Positions 42,478 to 43,922 of a stretch of 43,922 bases of DNA are shown here, piece after piece. A program made the translations under genes and the position numbers. Source of the stretch: Actinomycetota bacterium. GTDB lineage: Bacteria > Actinomycetota > Actinomycetes > S36-B12. Position 1 is the stretch's first letter. The number at the start of each line of letters is the position of its first letter. The stretch is taken from positions 1-43,922 of the forward strand of contig WLLZ01000003.1 in assembly GCA_009700485.1 (NCBI GenBank), in the 5' to 3' direction. The notes under the pieces were generated by a model. That model did not search any database. It was not told the origin of the DNA and was given only the letters and a program-made list of their open reading frames with translations.

Positions 42478-43248
42478 GTGACCCAAGCTGAAAGAGCGAT
42501 CAACTACATCGCCGGTCGTTTTGGGCTCCAGGTTTCACGGATATCAAGCGCACAAAATCACCTGCCCATTGAGGCTACCGCTGTCGACACGGCCCTAATT
42601 GCCTCATTGCGGCCCTACACGATGACAAGTGGCGAGCGCCTCTGGAGTTTGCTGAACGCCGTTCGGTATGTAATTGATGAAGGGCTGCCCGGCGACTTTG
42701 CTGAGTGCGGGGTTTGGCGCGGTGGCAGTGTGATGGCAATGGCAAAGCAACTAAGTGCTCTAGGTGTAAATGATCGACGCATTTGGCTTTATGACACCTT
42801 CGCCGGCATGACGGCGCCAACAGCGGCCGATGTCGAGGCGGGCACCGGTGTAACAGCCGAGACCATGCTGGCGGGCACCGAAGTAGGTGACGGAAACAAC
42901 GTGTGGTGCGTGGCCGGGCTGAGTGATGTGCAGGCCAATGTTCGGTCAACCGGCTACCCATTCGATCAATTTACTTTCGTGGAAGGCGATGTTGCGGTCA
43001 CCTTGAAGCAGTCGGTGCCTGAGTCGATCTCGCTGCTACGCCTTGACACCGACTGGTATGAATCAACCAAGTTGGGGCTCGAGATTCTTTATCCACGTTT
43101 AGTAGTGGGCGGGGTTTGCATTCTCGATGACTATGGGCACTGGCAGGGTGCACGCACGGCGGTCGATGAGTACTTCGCCGCCACCGGCCACCGGCCGTTC
43201 ATGCATCCAATCGACTACTCCGGCCGCGTCTTCATCAAGACCCGCTAA
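42478..43248 (+). CDS. TylF/MycF family macrocin-type O-methyltransferase
   Basis: 256 residues, GTG start. FAECGVWRGGSVMAMA, IWLYDTFAGM, FDQFTFVEGDV, LLRLDTDWYESTKLGL and ILDDYGHWQGARTAVDEYF are successive TylF signatures, including the metal-binding Asp residues (DTDWYES and DDYGHW). The family O-methylates sugars of macrolides and of surface glycans. Seven codons before it the GT-A-like gene ends, and a GT2 gene follows 11 nt later, so all three probably form one operon. Confidence 0.9.
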   Translation: MTQAERAINYIAGRFGLQVSRISSAQNHLPIEATAVDTALIASLRPYTMTSGERLWSLLNAVRYVIDEGLPGDFAECGVWRGGSVMAMAKQLSALGVNDRRIWLYDTFAGMTAPTAADVEAGTGVTAETMLAGTEVGDGNNVWCVAGLSDVQANVRSTGYPFDQFTFVEGDVAVTLKQSVPESISLLRLDTDWYESTKLGLEILYPRLVVGGVCILDDYGHWQGARTAVDEYFAATGHRPFMHPIDYSGRVFIKTR

Positions 43249-43259
43249 CCGCTATCAAG

Positions 43260-43922
43260 ATGACCTCTCCTATCTGGCTAACCATCATCACGGTAGTCAA
43301 GGATGCGCCAGAAGATTTTGCACGCACTATTGATTCAATTTTGCATCAAGACCTTACCGGGGTTGAGTATTTAGTCATCGATGGTTCGTCAAACCGCACT
43401 TCTATCCCCGAAGCCCTCGCAAAGTATCCAGCTATCGATGCTGGGTACTCGTGGGTTGAGCCCGCAGGTATTTATCCGGCGATGAACGCCGGGCTCGCGC
43501 AGGCCACCGGTGATTACGTTTATTTCGCCAATGCTGGGGACACGTTCTATACCGTCGATGTGCTGAGCAAGGTGCACGCGGTGATTGCCTCGACTTCCCC
43601 TAGCTGGTTGTTCGGTGACGCCGAGATCCTCGAACTTTCTGGGGCGAAGGTCATAACTCCGCGCTGGGATTACTTGGGTGAGAAGTCAGTTTCATTTAGT
43701 CGTGGGCACTTCCCGTGCCACCAAGCAACGTTTGTGCACCGCGAAACCCTTCTTAGGCAAGGTGGATTCGATAACACTTATTCAATTGTCGCTGACTACG
43801 CCGCCTTCTTGAAACTGACTTTAATAGCTGATCCGATTTACCTCGATTTCGTAATTGCCACCTTTACCGAAGGCGGTATCTCAACGACCAAATGGCGGGA
43901 GTCATTTAGCCAGTTCCATCGA
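43260..43922 (+). CDS. Glycosyltransferase family 2 (WcaA-like), 3' truncated
   Basis: Frame open from ATG 43260 to the window edge (221 codons). WLTIITVVKDAPEDFARTIDS, YLVIDGSSNRT, EPAGIYPAMNAGLAQATGDYVYFANAGD and a W/F/G/D-rich acceptor region are characteristic of GT2 enzymes of exopolysaccharide loci. The NAGD acidic site takes the DxD role. The C-terminus is missing. Confidence 0.88.
   Translation, partial: MTSPIWLTIITVVKDAPEDFARTIDSILHQDLTGVEYLVIDGSSNRTSIPEALAKYPAIDAGYSWVEPAGIYPAMNAGLAQATGDYVYFANAGDTFYTVDVLSKVHAVIASTSPSWLFGDAEILELSGAKVITPRWDYLGEKSVSFSRGHFPCHQATFVHRETLLRQGGFDNTYSIVADYAAFLKLTLIADPIYLDFVIATFTEGGISTTKWRESFSQFHR

Noticed and set aside
1..43922. CRISPR arrays, insertion sequences, integrase and attachment sites, tRNA and rRNA genes.
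   Set aside because: None was recognised by eye on either strand; a dedicated tRNA and repeat scan would be the decisive check.

Overview
The window is one long cell-surface glycan biosynthesis locus. It holds about 45 protein-coding genes on both strands, with no rRNA, tRNA, CRISPR array or transposase that I could recognise. Features that point to an actinobacterium of intermediate GC are the many GTG and TTG starts, the long chains of genes joined by ATGA or GTGA overlaps, and several starts lying 6-7 nt downstream of a TANNNT -10 box (the leaderless pattern common in Actinomycetota). The taxon cannot be fixed further from this sequence. Base composition is patchy: about 20.2-23.0 kb and 35-39 kb look more AT-rich than the first 18 kb, which suggests a mosaic locus.

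Layout. (A) 1-9063, + strand: a tightly coupled operon with the end of an extended SDR epimerase/dehydratase, a methyltransferase, a two-subunit E1-type thiamine-diphosphate (ThDP) enzyme, an FkbM methyltransferase, an SDR, an acetolactate-synthase-like ThDP enzyme, a zinc-type dehydrogenase and an unrecognised possible glycosyltransferase. (B) 9178-20246: a divergent zinc-finger methyltransferase, then a nonulosonate-type module (NeuB-like synthase without SAF domain, SIS isomerase, TIM-barrel isomerase, two SDRs, NeuA-like cytidylyltransferase, class III aminotransferase, VOC protein, methyltransferases), ending in a LIC12162-type putative transferase. (C) 20601-22850, - strand: methyltransferase, LicD-like protein, methyltransferase. 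(D) 23022-26591, +: DegT aminotransferase, GT2, polytopic membrane protein. (E) 26676-29482, -: aldo/keto reductase, SpsF-type cytidylyltransferase, GT4. (F) 29523-34398, +: a small leader frame, methyltransferase-like protein, PseB, RmlD-like reductase, a second NeuB-like synthase (with SAF domain), GT4. (G) 34395-37182, -: PglK-type ABC flippase and GT2. (H) 37319-39666, +: sulfotransferase-like protein, PIG-L deacetylase, GT61. (I) 39663-41393, -: a GT-C-like membrane protein. (J) 41542-end, +: small leader frame, GT-A-like protein, TylF methyltransferase, truncated GT2.

Reading as a whole (inference): the locus makes nucleotide-activated unusual sugars, including two different nonulosonate-like acids and perhaps a carbon-branched sugar made by ThDP carboligation. 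It assembles them with several glycosyltransferases, flips a lipid-linked glycan through the ABC transporter, and decorates it by methylation (about nine methyltransferase-like proteins), possibly sulfation, deacetylation and LicD-type phospho-substitution. The most unusual points are the two ThDP systems in one operon without E2/E3, the two non-canonical NeuB modules, a 10-C tract that separates a good ribosome-binding site from its gene, and two tiny leaderless frames coupled to downstream genes.
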